A stretch of 64,000 bases of DNA from Cryptomeria japonica (Eukaryota > Streptophyta > Pinopsida > Cupressales > Cupressaceae), in assembly GCF_030272615.1 (NCBI RefSeq), contig NC_081408.1, positions 621,484,476 to 621,548,475 of the forward strand, in the 5' to 3' direction. The stretch's first letter is position 1; each line of letters begins with the position of its first letter. A model generated the notes under the pieces. The model saw only the letters and a program-made list of their open reading frames with translations, was not told the origin of the DNA and made no database searches. Position numbers and translations under genes: made by a program. This document shows, piece after piece, positions 45,410 to 58,100 of the stretch.

Positions 45410-46806
45410 ATGATTACATTTATTTTCACTTATATGTATCATAATAATGTGTTGGATAATGGTTTTTTTCACTTCACATTGCTTCTTTTTATTCATAGCA
45501 CTTTGCCATATTGCATTTTTAGAATTTCCAAAATGCTTCCTACTAATCAATTAAATCTCAAAGCTTTTATACATGATGAATGTTGTTTTATGGTGATATT
45601 TTTAAGACAATGCATAGATCACATAAAAGCTTTTGTAGATCGCAATCCTATAGATTCTAATGAAAAACCTAATACTTGTACCTCTCCTAGGGTATCTAAT
45701 GTTAATGAAGAAAGAGCTAATACTCATATCAATGATCTCTCTAATGGAGAGAAATAATTGAAGAGAACATGGAACCATCTTCTTCTCATACACATACCCT
45801 AGCGCAAGAAGGGAAAAGTCAAAATATTGGTGTTTCCATCTCTCTAGATGCCCCTTATTCTCCTAGAGCTTATCGTAACGATCAAAACATTTGTAGAGAG
45901 GATTATGTTATGCATTTCATTAATGATCTATCTCCTCACATAAAATTAAGTAAATATTATGCCTTATATGATAAGTATCTTCCTTCCCAACCTATCAAAG
46001 AGGATCTATGAATGATGATAGAAAGGAGAATATCCCTACAAAGGATATTCCTTCTTCATCTACTTCTCCCTTTGTTCCTTCTAGATATACTTACACTAAA
46101 AAGTTTAAAGAAATTCATTATAATACTCCTCAATTAAAACATTCTTATAGGAGTGACTATAACATAATATCAAAACAAGGTTTTAGAGGACAAGGACTTG
46201 AAAATTTTGAACAAGGAATCAAGGCCCCTATAAACCCTCCTACATAAACTAGTATCAAAGGTCTAAGACATTCTCATCATTCACATATGGATGATCTCCT
46301 TAGAATTCAAAACTTTAAGGAGTATCTTGCAAGACATGTCTAACCTATAATCCATCTAAAGGTTCTTCTTCCTCAAACACTCCTTTTTGTTCATACATTA
46401 AACTCATGACCATCATGCTAATGATTGTCCAGATTTTCAAAACTATATGCAAGAACTATTTGATAATGGAACTATTAAAATCATACATGACAATCGATCT
46501 TCTTCTAACAACCCTTGTCCTACATCACAAGAGATAATATCTAATCTCATTGATGACCAAGAGAAATTAGCTACTAGAATCTTTTGGAGATTGAAGTATG
46601 ATAATGATTTTGTTTTTCCTTTCATTAAAATTAATCACAATTATAAGCATAAGGAAGGTCATGAACATTTTCTTTTTCATCGCACTTATCCTCATTCTCT
46701 TGGAAAATGTAAATTATTTAAAACATTTGTTAACCTATATGATAGGGATCACATAGCTCTTACAATTGATCTTGCACTCTTCTTTGGTGAAGAGGTAGTT
46801 CCTTAG
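45410..46806 (+). pseudogene. Element E gag-like coding remnant
   Basis: Open stretches in alternating frames: 45410-45757, 45769-46011, 46008-46247 and 46447-46806. Readable parts include MLPTNQLNLKAFIHDECCFM, REDYVMHFINDLSPHIKL and a final His-rich segment (HNYKHKEGHEHFLFHRTYPH) that looks metal-binding but is not a classic zinc knuckle. Position after the primer site suggests Gag; no family is recognised. Several frameshifts make it inactive. Confidence 0.5.
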
Positions 46807-47829
46807 CACTCCATTCACCCTTTGTGTTGCTCCTCACTCTATGGAACTAGTAGTTACTTAATTGGAGGCTATTTTTCATAAGGGGTGATTCTTTTTAAAT
46901 TACAATCATCTTGGGGCAACAACATATTTTATTCTTGCTTCTATGCTTGGGGGGAAATAATATCATCCTATTTATCTAAGGGTTTAATTTTTCATTCTTT
47001 GATGTCCTTTCTTGCATGGAATGGTATGTCTCTTATGATTAATATCTCCTTAGGGGATTTTGTGATCCTTCATCTTTTCTCTTCCTCTCTTTCAAGATTA
47101 CCTCTTCTTTAGAGTAGCATTTTGCATATCTTGATGTCTTCTCTTATATTGAATATTCCTTTGAATGTGAGTACATGGTGCATTTTCTTATGCCTAATAA
47201 CTCCTTAGAGTTTGTGTAATTATTCTCATTGTACCTACACTAGGGGGGACTTGATTTTTTCTATTCTTTCTAAGGATCCACTTTTGCTTTGTTGAGTAGT
47301 GTTTTCTTATTATTTGATCTGTCATTCCTTTTGTTAAGTTGTTGTTTTCTCAAGGATTCTCTCTTATGCAAGAGGTGTGTATCCTTGTCTATAACCTCTT
47401 TTTAACTTGGTAATGTATATCTATTATAAACTTACCCTTCTCTTTGGATCAAAAGTGTGTCATCCTTCATCAAGAATCTCTTTCACCTAGTAATAGGAGG
47501 AAGGTAGACATTCTTGTTCTTCTTCCCTTATTTTGGTAGAAGATGTTATGTTTGTTCAAGAAACTCCTATTGGAGGTATATGTATTTTGAGAAAATATCT
47601 CTTCTCCTTCAAGGATCCCTTCACACTTGTTTCAAGATATCTCTTTTTCAACTATGTTATCCTTGCTTGTAAGATAATTGCCTCTTTATCTTGGATTTAT
47701 GAACATTGTTTCCTAAAGGATATCTCCTTGATGTTGAAGGTGGGTATCCTTGTTTCTAGCTTCCTTAGGACATCAACATAGGACTATTTTTATATCTTAA
47801 TGGTGGGCATACATATCACTCTCTTTGAA

Positions 47830-48125
47830 CTATATTGTATTATATTTTTGTATGTCTTAAATGGAGTGATCATTCTCAAAACTAGAGAAAACATACTCTT
47901 ATGTACGAGATGCTTCATGCCCGAAACCAAGAACAAAATTTATATATGTCTTATATGGGGTGCACATTCTCAAAACCAAAGCAAAAAAACTCTTACACTA
48001 GATGTCCTTGAAACTAGGCATGTATTTGTCTTACACGGGACTACACATTCTCAAAACTAGAGAAAAAAAACCCTTTTACAAGATGTTCATGATATTAGAC
48101 ACATATTTGCATTTTTATTTCATGT
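47830..48125 (+). repeat. Tandem repeat in element E, three imperfect units of 81-94 bp
   Basis: CATTCTCAAAAC begins units at 47871, 47965 and 48046. Each is preceded by a TGTCTTA...GG.G/GA....CA block and followed by A-rich sequence and an AGATG motif. Confidence 0.8.
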
Positions 48126-48277
48126 CCTCCACATGTATTTGGATGCTTGTTCGAACTAGAGAAATCAAACACATTATATGGGATGCTTAACACCTTAACC
48201 CAAACATCACTTTCACACATAGTAGGATGAGTAGAACTAGCAAAACATAGCTAGGCTACTCTTACTCTCCTCCCCAA

Positions 48278-48400
48278 CATGGATCACCTAGAAAAACATA
48301 ACTAGAATGTATATCCATGTCTTTTCTCATCCTTCTTCACATGGATCACCTATAAAAACACATCTAGAATGTGTATCCATGCTTATCCCTTTTCTTCTCA
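48278..48400 (+). repeat. Tandem duplication in element E, 62-bp unit
   Basis: CATGGATCACCTA starts at 48278 and 48340; both copies continue with AAAAACA, CTAGAATGT and TATCCATG. Confidence 0.85.
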
Positions 48401-48803
48401 TGAGCTTACAGCTTTGCTATTTTTAGCTCATGGAATGTGTGCTTTTTCTCTTCTTATGTGATCACTTGTGATCTTGAGATGGAATTTTCAAGAGTGATAT
48501 TAGTGGTTGAGACATTTTGATATCGGGGCCTCCTTAGCTAGTTGACTTGAGGTCTTTTGTTGGTTTTTAGCTTTTTTATGTTGTGTGTCTTTTGCCTTTT
48601 GGTCTTTGTTTTCCTTTTTATTTTTGTCTTCTTTTTTGTTCCCTTGCATGCATTTAATTGAGTTAAGATCCTAAGATTGGGAGCTTAGTTCCTTGAAATT
48701 AGTGATATCTTATACTCCTTGTGATTATGCTTGTAATTTCTCCTCTCTTTCATCTCTTTGATCTACTTTACTACAAATATTTGCATAGGCTCATACTCCT
48801 ATT

Positions 48804-48818
48804 AAAGTGGGGGCTAAA
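48804..48818 (+). other. Element E polypurine tract
   Basis: AAAGTGGGGGCTAAA directly before the 3' LTR. Confidence 0.75.
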
Positions 48819-50008
48819 TGTAGCATCATACATGATCACCGGGCCAATTTACACATGTTTATGCCTCTACTTTAGCGTGTCCTATCCTTATCACTTGTCT
48901 AGGTTCATTTTGTGCCTATTCTCCAATTATAAAGCTATGAACGCCAATTGGTGGGTCCCCTGGTGGGGTACATCTCTCTCTAAGGCTTTATTTTGGTCAT
49001 TTATGCATAAGGACCATGGTGCCTAGTGCCACGATCCCTCTCAATGGGGCCCAAATTTGAATTGGGGCAAGTATGGTATTTTCTTGATGGGAATTGATCA
49101 TTGTGGCTCTGCATGACCATTAGAGGTTGGCCTAATCAGTAATTTACCTAGAACCCCCTATAAAAAAATATTAATAAAGTTATTTTAGATTAAATTCTTT
49201 GTCTACAAGTAATCTAACACTCTGGCATCCATGAAGCATTCATTATTATGCATTTTCAGAGATCTTTTAGGCTATATATTCATCATCCAACCATTTTGGA
49301 GATAAATTACATCATTCATATGTAAACATGTGTCTTTGATTAGGCTTTTGTCATGTTCATGCCATTTCATACAACATATGTGATTACATTCAAATAACAA
49401 AGCATTGTCATCAACAATTACAAATATAAGGTATATTTTTCCAGTGTTTATTTTAGTATTTGCATTATTTCATTCAAGGTTAATTCCTAAACCAAGGTTT
49501 GACTAAGGTAAACCATTATTCCCAACAATTTCCCCCTTTTTCTCACTATGTGCAAAAATAGGTATAGAGTTGTGTTTCGGAGGATCGATAGGATTCATAG
49601 AGACGAAATAGTTCACCTTTTGATGGCAAAAAATTTGGAAGACCAAGTTGACCACCACCATAGTCCCGAAAAATTAGGCCAAACTTCTAGGAGCGTATCC
49701 GAATCATATTTCATTAACCATATCCAAGTTGGTGTCTCCATAAAACTATTGTAGCTCACTCTGTATGCCTGATTTATTTAATATTCACTCATTTATCCTA
49801 AATTCAACATTTTCAAAATTCAACTTAAAAAGAGGGATTAAAATCTTAACACTGGACGTGGAACCTAATAAGTATTTTAGAGATCTTTCCTTAGAGGTAT
49901 TAAGCCTAGATGTATTAGGTCCACCCCTCTTTCAATATAATTGTCCTTTAAGAAAAATCAGTGATCTAATTATATTTGATGGTGAAACCCTAATTTTCAC
50001 CCATTACA
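48819..50008 (+). repeat. Element E 3' LTR
   Basis: 1,190 bp aligning with 43961-45145 throughout, TGTAGCATCATA to CACCCATTACA. It has clear point divergence from the 5' LTR. Confidence 0.88.
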
Positions 50009-50013
50009 ACTCC
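50009..50013. repeat. Target site duplication ACTCC, right of element E
   Basis: Differs from the left copy ACTCT at one base. Confidence 0.6.
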
Positions 50014-50984
50014 TAATTAGACCAACCACAAGCCTAGAATCTACAAAATCATTCAACAATGTACCAATGGAGCTCTAAATCAAATGCATGTAAATAAAAT
50101 AAAAAAACATTATACCTCATACAAAGGATAAGCTTCACTCCATTATCCTCCTATCTTTCAAGATCTTGTGAAAAAGATGTATGTTCTCTCAACATTAAGT
50201 ACTAATACAAGATGGCATAAAGAAATGGAGTTTGGAACTTGATTGATGATGCAAGCAAGATAGCAATATGATGTTGAAAGGAATGATGGAATCTCTAAGA
50301 AAATTTTGGCATAATAGATTCAAATACTAATGATTGATGATGAAATGAGAAGAATGAGTATCTTTAATAGAAATCTCCAAGAGAAAAAAGGGCTTAGATT
50401 AAGAGGTTAAAAGGTTAATGATCATAATATAGAGGTTAAGGGAGAATCCATAGGATTAAGAAATGCAAATGAGATGGAGGGATAAGATTAAGAAGTTAAT
50501 TTGAATGAAGAGCTAAGATTAAGAGGTGGACATTGGAGAAAGGACAAATTTAATGAAGAGAAATAAAACAATTATCATATGACTACCAATTTAGATTATG
50601 ATCCATGTGAACAATTTGAATGGATAAGATTATAAAGAAGAGGATTGATAAATTAATTAAATAAATGGGAGCATTTATTTAATTAATAGAAGAAGAAGCT
50701 AATACATTAATTAAACAAATAAAAACACTTATTTAATTAATAGAATAAATAATGGTAAAATAATCAAATAATTAATAAATAAATATTTAATTAAGAACAT
50801 TTTTAGTTGTCTACATTGACAATCAAAATAGCCTTCACGTGAAAAATTTAATGGTTTATCCCTATAATTTAAAAAATGGGTAGGAATAGAAATTTGTGTA
50901 AATTTGATGGTAATTTTTGGGATAGTACTTTTTGTCAAGAAAAAATTATTCGGTGAAAATTAAAAATTTAAATGAAGCACAACT

Positions 50985-51290
50985 AAAGTTTTTTTTTTTA
51001 AAATAAAAAGTAGGTGTCATTCCAATCAACCCAAGTGTGAGAAAAAAATAGATCTTTAAATATAAGTAGAAGACATGTATCCAAATGTGATGCATATTTT
51101 CATGTAAGCAAATAATTAATTATAATTTTTTTGCTATGAATTTTCAGCTAGCTTAGTGAAAGAAATGTGAAGTTCAAAAAAAATTAATGTAGCTAATGAA
51201 GGTGATGCATCTTTTAGATTTGAAAAAGTTGAAATGGTTTGAGTTATAGATGCTTGTCAATTAATCTTTCAATCGAGATGTTAGACATAT
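50985..51290 (+). repeat. Diverged dispersed repeat, copy 2
   Basis: Ordered blocks shared with 42045-42410 (TAGGTGTCATTCCAATCAACC, then AGAAGACATGTATCCAAATG, then GTTATAGATGCTTGTCAATT). Not coding. Confidence 0.45.
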
Positions 51291-51819
51291 CCTATGTAAA
51301 AAATTATTGATAATTTCTTATTAAATTCTTATAATCAAGCATATCTAGTATAAATGTTGACAATTTTCTAAATAAACTCTTTTTGTTTCATCAAATTCGA
51401 TTAAGAAAGATGATCAACACAAAAGATAATGTGATGAAAATAGGATGAAATCTCTAAAAATGTAATTCCAAAATTGGGCTTAACATTCCCAAGCCTAAAT
51501 CCAATACATATACTTAAGGCTAAAAAGGAGGTAACAAGTTTTTTGCAAAAATAATTAATATCCATTATGATCAAATATTTATTTTTAGATGACAAATATT
51601 TGTTACTTAGAAATGTTGAAAATAATTTTATGCTCTAGGTAATGCATATTCACTTTTAAATAACAAAATATTCATTCTTAAATAATGAATATCCATTACT
51701 TGGAAGTCTTGAAAAGTATTTTGTGTTCTAGGTAACAACATTATTTTTTAAATAACTAATTATCCATTTAAATTAAACAAGAAAAAATTTATTTTACATA
51801 ACAGATTTATATTTACTAG

Positions 51820-51960
51820 AGAAAAATAAACTTTTTATCTAACAAATATAAAAATTCAAATATACATTTTAATATTTTGGCTAAGCAAGAGTAAAATAAA
51901 CTTTCTATCTAATAAATATAAAAATTCAAATATACATTTTAATATTGTGGCTAAGTAAAG
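51820..51960. repeat. Tandem duplication, 70-bp unit, two copies
   Basis: AATATAAAAATTCAAATATA, CATTTTAATATT and GGCTAAG occur twice at a 70-bp spacing, with very few differences. Confidence 0.9.
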
Positions 51961-54109
51961 ATGCATTTTTTCTTTTGTCATTATTTATCCCATCATGATC
52001 TTGCACTCACCTATCTACTGGCAAGAATCTATCATTGGTGTATGAAGAGGGGTGGTTTTGTCCTTCTCATTTATTGAGAAGCATCATCATTGTACATAGG
52101 TACCAAATTAGACTTAGTTGCTATGTCATATTTCAAAATCCACATTTCTTTTAAGTTACACTTAAATGGGGTTGTTCATGTAATTATTTATCAAACCTTG
52201 TCATGTTAGGTTTATCTAGCTAATTTACGTTTATTACTTAAGTAGGATAGAATGATGAGTTTCACACATTCCCTTTTTATGGGATTTTATTACCTAGCTA
52301 AAGCAATCCTTTTTCTTTTTGTTTCTCGTCTCTTCCTTATCCTCATTAAATTTGAAATCTTGAGATTATATATTGTAGCTCTTATAATATTGTTAAATAT
52401 GTAAATTCTAATATTAGTCCCATATTGAATATTCAAATTCTTATTTTGTGAGTAATTAGCTATTAGACATTTGTTATTGGATAGAATTCTTGTTTATACA
52501 AAATTCTAACAAGTCTCTTCGAAAAAATGTATAAGTGAGCATCATGAAATTCAATGATGATCAATAACGCTATTTTATTAGAACTTATGGAGACTTAACT
52601 CCCTACAATGAATGCTTTTCTTTGGTACTTTTTAGAGAGTTATTTCCTAGAGTGTTTCCTATAGAAAACTATATTGGATCACCAATACATGATTTAGGTA
52701 TTCCTCACTTGTGTTCAAGCATGCTTTATTCATTTATTTGAGTTTTTTTCGCATGCATGCATTACTCTTTTTATTTGTATTGTCTTTTCGTACATGATTT
52801 TCTTTTGTATGTATGTATGTTTTTCATGTATGCATATTTTTGCAACCATGGATATGAACAAATTGCATGCCTCTAGAAGTGCATGTGTACCCTTAGCATT
52901 TTCCACATATTTGATTTATAGCTAATTTGATTAGAAGTTCTTTTAAGCTAATTATTGCATGCAAACCTGCTATTTTAGGTACTTGTTTTATAAGGAAGCT
53001 ACCTTTTTTTCTCAATGCGTTTGGTTGTTGTCACATGTCACCTATTATTAGTCTCTAGGGCTTGTTCCCTCTTTTTGATAATGTCTTTTAATGTAACAAA
53101 AAAATGTTGTACCTATGATCCTAAAGTGAATTAAGGCCTCACATGTGGTCTTGACTTGAGTAGAGAAAACCTTAATATAAAAATTAAGACTAATTTGAAC
53201 AATGTTTAAATAATGATTTTAAGTGTAAAATTAACATTAAGATTAATAAATGTATCGAATCAAACAAACTAACACATTAAAATCATATATTTATAATATC
53301 CATATAAAATAATAAAAAATATATATATTTCTACAAATATCTAATATTAACTAAAATTAAATACAAATAATTTTTAAAATATACTTCAAAAAATTAAAAA
53401 TTCTTACAATAAAATCTTATTATACATTAATAAACTGTCCTCCTTTTCAGTCTTAAAATTGCCCTAAACATTACTTCTTATATAACTTTATAAATAATAA
53501 TTATTATATAATTTGTCGATAAAAATTCTAATAAAAACTAATTCTAAATTTAAATAAATACATAACTTTTAATTGGCAGCTTAGTTGTAATTTATAACCT
53601 TTACAAAAACAGGCACAATAATTCCGTAGGTGAGAAGAATGCATTTTTCATGCCATGACTTGCGCCCAAAATATCATAAACAACTTGTAGGCCCCACTTA
53701 ATTGTCGTACATATCAATCAACACATTTCTTTTTCTGCTCAATAATTCAACTAACACCATTTGGGAAAACATTTTTTTTAATTTTTAGTTAAGTATGACG
53801 TACTAATGGCGTTGAATCATGTAAACTTTGTCCTTCAATATAAATATATTCTATAATTTAAAGCTTAAATAGTCAAAACTGATTTTATGACTATGAAATG
53901 AGATTCGAATTGAGAATTGTTAGATTTTTTTAAAAAACCTAAAAAATAGGTGTTTATAAAAGTGTCAATTTTTAAAGAAAAATTTTTTAAAAAAAAATTT
54001 AAGACTTTAATGTGTCTATACAATCTTTTTAGTTATTTTTATTTAATAGAATTTTTTAATAATTTTTTTATGATATAGTTTTTTAAGATAAAAGATCAAA
54101 TATATTGAA

Positions 54110-54365
54110 GAAAAGAGTCTACAACCATTTATAATATAGAGATTTCAAATAGGCATGAACCAAGCATGACTCATACTCCCAAAAGGATTCAATAGGAAGC
54201 AAAGAATCATGATGAATCAATTGGAGAAGAATCTCATATTTAGCTGGGCAAGAATACCAACAAGTGACATTCCAATTACTAGAATTTTTAGTAGCTTATT
54301 TAGCCAAACAATCTACCACCTCAATCCACTCCCTAGGAAAATGGATGACTATGATATAGAGTTTT
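54110..54365 (-). pseudogene. RNase H C-terminal fragment (LINE-like)
   Basis: On the minus strand REWIEVVDCLAK, a stop, then ATKNSSNWNVTCW is readable. It resembles the REWN..ADCLAKWA end of plant retroelement RNase H. Only this end is present. Confidence 0.4.
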
Positions 54366-54400
54366 AGTTAGGAATATGTATATAATTCTTTTACAAAGAT

Positions 54401-54554
54401 TTAAATTTATTTATCCACTTTTTGTAATAGACAATCAATTTATTGATAAAGTATGCTAATTTTATCTTATTTTTGACTTAAATTTATTTATTCATTTTTT
54501 TCAATAGGTAATCAATTTATTGATAGAGTGCTATAAATTTTATTTTATTTTTAT
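54401..54554. repeat. Tandem duplication, 77-bp unit, two copies
   Basis: TTAAATTTATTTAT starts at 54401 and 54478, and CAATCAATTTATTGATA-type blocks recur. Confidence 0.8.
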
Positions 54555-56249
54555 AAAATATGATAAGAAATTAGTATAGATATCTTAAATACCTCTATCT
54601 ACAGAAATGTAGCTATTTAAAAACACATAAATTTCATTGTTTCTATATCATTTACCTTCTTTCTTCATGACTACTATATATATTTTTTTAATTTTACTCA
54701 TGGTAATTCTAATTTCGAAAATAAATTATTTAAATCTAATTTTTTATATTTATATTTTAAAAAATGTATTATAATTAACAAACCTATTAAAAATGAAAAA
54801 CTATTAAATATTTTTGAAATAGATTAATGCCTATTAATGATCTTTTTTTAATGTCTCTTGTAGATTAATTTTAAAAAATTAATTTTTTTGTTCTCATTTT
54901 ATATTTTTAGTTTATTATTTAGTTTCTTTTATACTTTTATCTAAAAATTATAATTTTTACATGAGGACATATATTTGTTTTTATGTTGTGTTTATTCTAT
55001 ATTTTAACATATAAGTAGCTATCAAATTTAAGATAAAAGATAAGATTTATTTTGGTAAAATATTTGTTTTCATTGTACTCTCTACATTAATAACATTAAC
55101 AAGTGCCACATAATGGGAGTACTTGCATTTTAGTATTGTAGGAGAAATAGAATGACATAATTAAATGTTCATTTTTTTAATATTAGCATAGGGGATTTTT
55201 TAAATGTACATCTAGTAGAAAATAGTAGAATAAGAAATAGCTAAAAAAAAATTGCTATTTGACATAAAATATTTTTATTTTTATTTAGAAAGCAATTTAC
55301 ATAACACTATACTATGGTTAATGTAGTGATATGTTATTTTAGTTTTTAGATTTATAATGTAAATTATTTTAAAAGTGTAGTTTAATGTGTCTATCTAATA
55401 GACCCTTTTTTTAGAAATGATTGATTATTTTATGTTTATAATTATTTTAATCTATAAATGATTTGTAAAGGATTTAATTATACTTTATAAATATTTCAAT
55501 TATAATGATAGAAAAATATAGCCAAATATAAAATCATCATCAAAGTTATATATTTAAATCTCTCAAAATGAAGCAAATATAGCCAAACTAGCAATAGATA
55601 TTTATATGGTATATGTAAATTTTTTGAATATTTTTTTTGAGTAAATATTAATCTTTAATTGAAAAATATATAATATTATTAATAGAAAAGTGTCCTATAA
55701 TAGGATACTTGACCACGCATTAAAAAAATATGATATTGATGCCTCCTCCTTGATCTTGTTACAAAATACAACTAACATCAAAATCATTAACATGGTTATA
55801 TAAGAAATAGACATATAAAAAGAGCTTAGCTACAAGAAATAATCCTTTGTGGCCTAATCAACGTGAGGAAACTTGTCTACAACAATATATTATTTTTTAG
55901 ATTCAAAAATAGTCATAGATTGATATAAAAAAAATAAAAAAAATATTACACTATTCTAATGTCCGAGTTATTGTTGACTAATTACACTCATCAATAGCAA
56001 ACCCAAAATGAAAGCAGTACAACCACCAATGTTCTATTGTGGCTATTTTATTCTATAAAGGGATTTAAACTTTCAATTGATTAGCTCAAGCTCGTGCTAG
56101 AATGTGTAATACCACTAATATTTATTTAATCTTGCTATAATTAGTTTTTATAATTTTTTAATAATTATAATTCCAGGATCATTACTAATATTAAAATTAT
56201 AATATTTTTTATAGTAGTCTCCTAATATTAATAATTTAGATTCTAGTAT

Positions 56250-57416
56250 TGTTTTTTAATTAAGATAAGTGGAGGAAAGGCCTCCAACCCATTGCAAAGA
56301 AAAGAAAAACATAGCTAATACAAAAACAACCACAAGACAAACAATTGCTAATCACTAAAAAAAGACCAAGTAAAACTAAAAGAAATGAGGAAAAAACTAA
56401 CAAAAAATAAAAAAGCTAACACCACAAATCCACAGAAATAATAGAATGAATGAAAAATAGCTACAACTCTAGAGTAGAAAACCAAAGGACATAGCAAGGG
56501 GCACTAGTAGAGGATCTTCCGATCTTCAATTATTTGATTTAGCATCTTCTGTCATTCCCAACCCTTTTTAGTATACCCTTTATTCTCAATCTTCTTAGGA
56601 GACTCAGTCGACCCCTTCTTTATCTTTTTCTTTTCCCTCTTTTCCAACTTAGTACCAATAGTCACAACCACCATAATCATATTCCTCGTAAGGCCATTGG
56701 TGACAATAACATTTTTTCTCATGTCTTGATGGAAGGAGGTCAAAGTATCCTATAGTAAAGCCCATTTTTCTTTATAAGAGTCAATTTGAGAAGTCCTAGG
56801 AGTTCTCAATAACTTCAAATCTAGCATGGAGATCTTCGATTTTTGTCATTACATTTTGTAGGTTGTCATCATTAACTACACATTTCTTCTTATTTTCTTC
56901 TTCCTCTTCCTCCTTACCTACATCTTCTTCATAATATTTGATATTATTTAACCCTTCCATAGCTTCCTTGAACTCCAAAATAACAATAATAGGTGGAAAG
57001 TGAGAGATAGAGTTCTGCATGATTAAATTCAATAACTCAATTACATAATTTGTGTCCTCCTCCTTTCTATGAAAAGAACCTCCTGAGTCATCTTCTTGAC
57101 TATTATTAGGAGAAACAAAGGTTGAGGGGGTTTGGTTAAATCCAAAAAAAATGGCTATCCTAGCCAGTCTCATTTCTCCAAAAGTAATTGTAGTCTCTTC
57201 CTTCGCATACTCACCATCTAATATATTAACAGGAGTAGAAAGTTGAGGTTCCACTTGTTTGTATTTTTTTCTTACAAGAGAATTTATCCTTTGCATCCTA
57301 GGTAACCTTATTCATTTTATTGGAAATGGATAAAATTTCTTGCCTTTGTTTTGGAGGGATAGGAGGATTTATCAGAGCCAAATTCATTGACAAAGAGGGG
57401 ACTAAACACAATTTCT

Positions 57417-57450
<34 letters not shown>

Positions 57451-58100
57451 TTGGATGGGGGGATAGGGGAACTAGAAGAAGACCCAACCTTTAAATTTTT
57501 GGCATGTTAGGATGAAGGAGATTTTTTTCTCTTTTCCTTATGATAAAGATTAGGGTTAATGTGGGAAACGTCTTGTAGGATAGGGACAGAGGGATTGACA
57601 ATCAAGGAGGTACTAAGACACCTTGCATCAAACCTTCATGAATAGGTGGTTAAGCTCCATATTTAATGCACTTTTACATGGAAGAAAAGAGGAAGAAAAA
57701 GAATTTTATCAAATGTTTGTGCCACAAATAGTTGAGAAAATGGAAATGGTATTTATACATAGTTGTAAAAAAATGGCTAAAGTAGAATATTTTATAAGAT
57801 GGTATCTTACTCGATTCCCCAAGGACCAAATAAATCCTAGAAGATGAAGCCATTATAGTATCTTGTGAGCTCTTCTCCCACCTCCGAGAATGATTCAATG
57901 TGATCTTGATAAAAATTATGGCTGAGACAAGGGAATGTTTCACCCTCACAACTAATTCCAATAGCCTACATAATGTGCTCTTGTGAAACCATCATTTTCA
58001 CACCACCTACCTGGACAACACCCACCTTATTGTTGACACTTTATTATCCATTAGAGGTTCTTGTTTTGGTTCAAATCCCAACTCACGAGCCATGTGAACT
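56250..58100 (-). mobile_element. Element F: ORF1-only LINE-like element
   Basis: Read on the minus strand: coding relics from about 58090 (MARELGFEPKQEP, then ISCEGETFPCLSH in another frame), a 166-codon frame at 57296-56796, a basic tail (56743-56552), then a UTR ending at 56262-56288 in a GGAGGCC/GGCCTCC-type hairpin, TTATC and an A-rich tail. No RT lies between the coding part and the 3' end, so it may be a non-autonomous LINE derivative. The 5' boundary is uncertain. Confidence 0.45.
56552..57299 (-). pseudogene. Element F gag-like/ORF1 coding remnant
   Basis: The 166-codon frame opens MQRINSLVRKKYKQVEPQLS, passes through mixed sequence, then an acidic run (DVGKEEEEEENKKK) and a coiled-coil end (VMTKIEDLHARFEVIENS). 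After a frameshift it continues TLTSFHQDMRKNV and ends in a Lys-rich tail (KLEKREKKKIKKGS). Acidic segment followed by coiled coil is the same order as at 63490-63949. No known domain is recognised. Confidence 0.45.

Larger units (their letters stand above)
46807..48803 (+). other. Element E 3' internal non-coding region
   Basis: T-rich, pol-free, with two tandem repeat blocks (47830-48125 and 48278-48400). Phrases such as CTTGGGGGGAAATAATATCA and ACTAGGGGGGACTTGATTTT resemble stray polypurine tracts. Confidence 0.6.
43961..50008 (+). mobile_element. Element E: pol-less LTR retrotransposon, gypsy-like primer site
   Basis: 6,048 bp with LTRs 43961-45145 and 48819-50008. The primer site is TGGCGAACCTGAC, of the TGGCG type common in plant Ty3/gypsy elements and unlike the copia sites in A-D. 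The 3.7-kb internal region contains gag-like decayed frames (45410-46806) and then non-coding DNA with tandem repeats. No RT, integrase or protease is readable, so it is non-autonomous. A 5-bp duplication with one mismatch flanks it. Confidence 0.85.
50014..56249. other. Long AT-rich gene-poor region
   Basis: Purine-rich stretch with repeated GATTAAGAGGTTA motifs (50390-50560); two ATTTATTTAATTAATAGAA-type inverted AT blocks (50640-50760); copy 2 of the dispersed repeat (50985-51290); tandem duplications at 51820-51960 and 54401-54554; an RNase H fragment at 54110-54365. No host gene is recognised. Confidence 0.5.

Noticed and set aside
47830-48125. Regularly spaced repeats that could suggest a CRISPR-like array
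   Set aside because: Units are long, imperfect, without unique spacers, and inside an LTR element of a plant nuclear genome.
58067-58078. GGTTCAAATCC, a tRNA B-box-like sequence
   Set aside because: No A box at the right distance and no acceptor or anticodon stem can be formed; it falls in the decayed coding part of element F.
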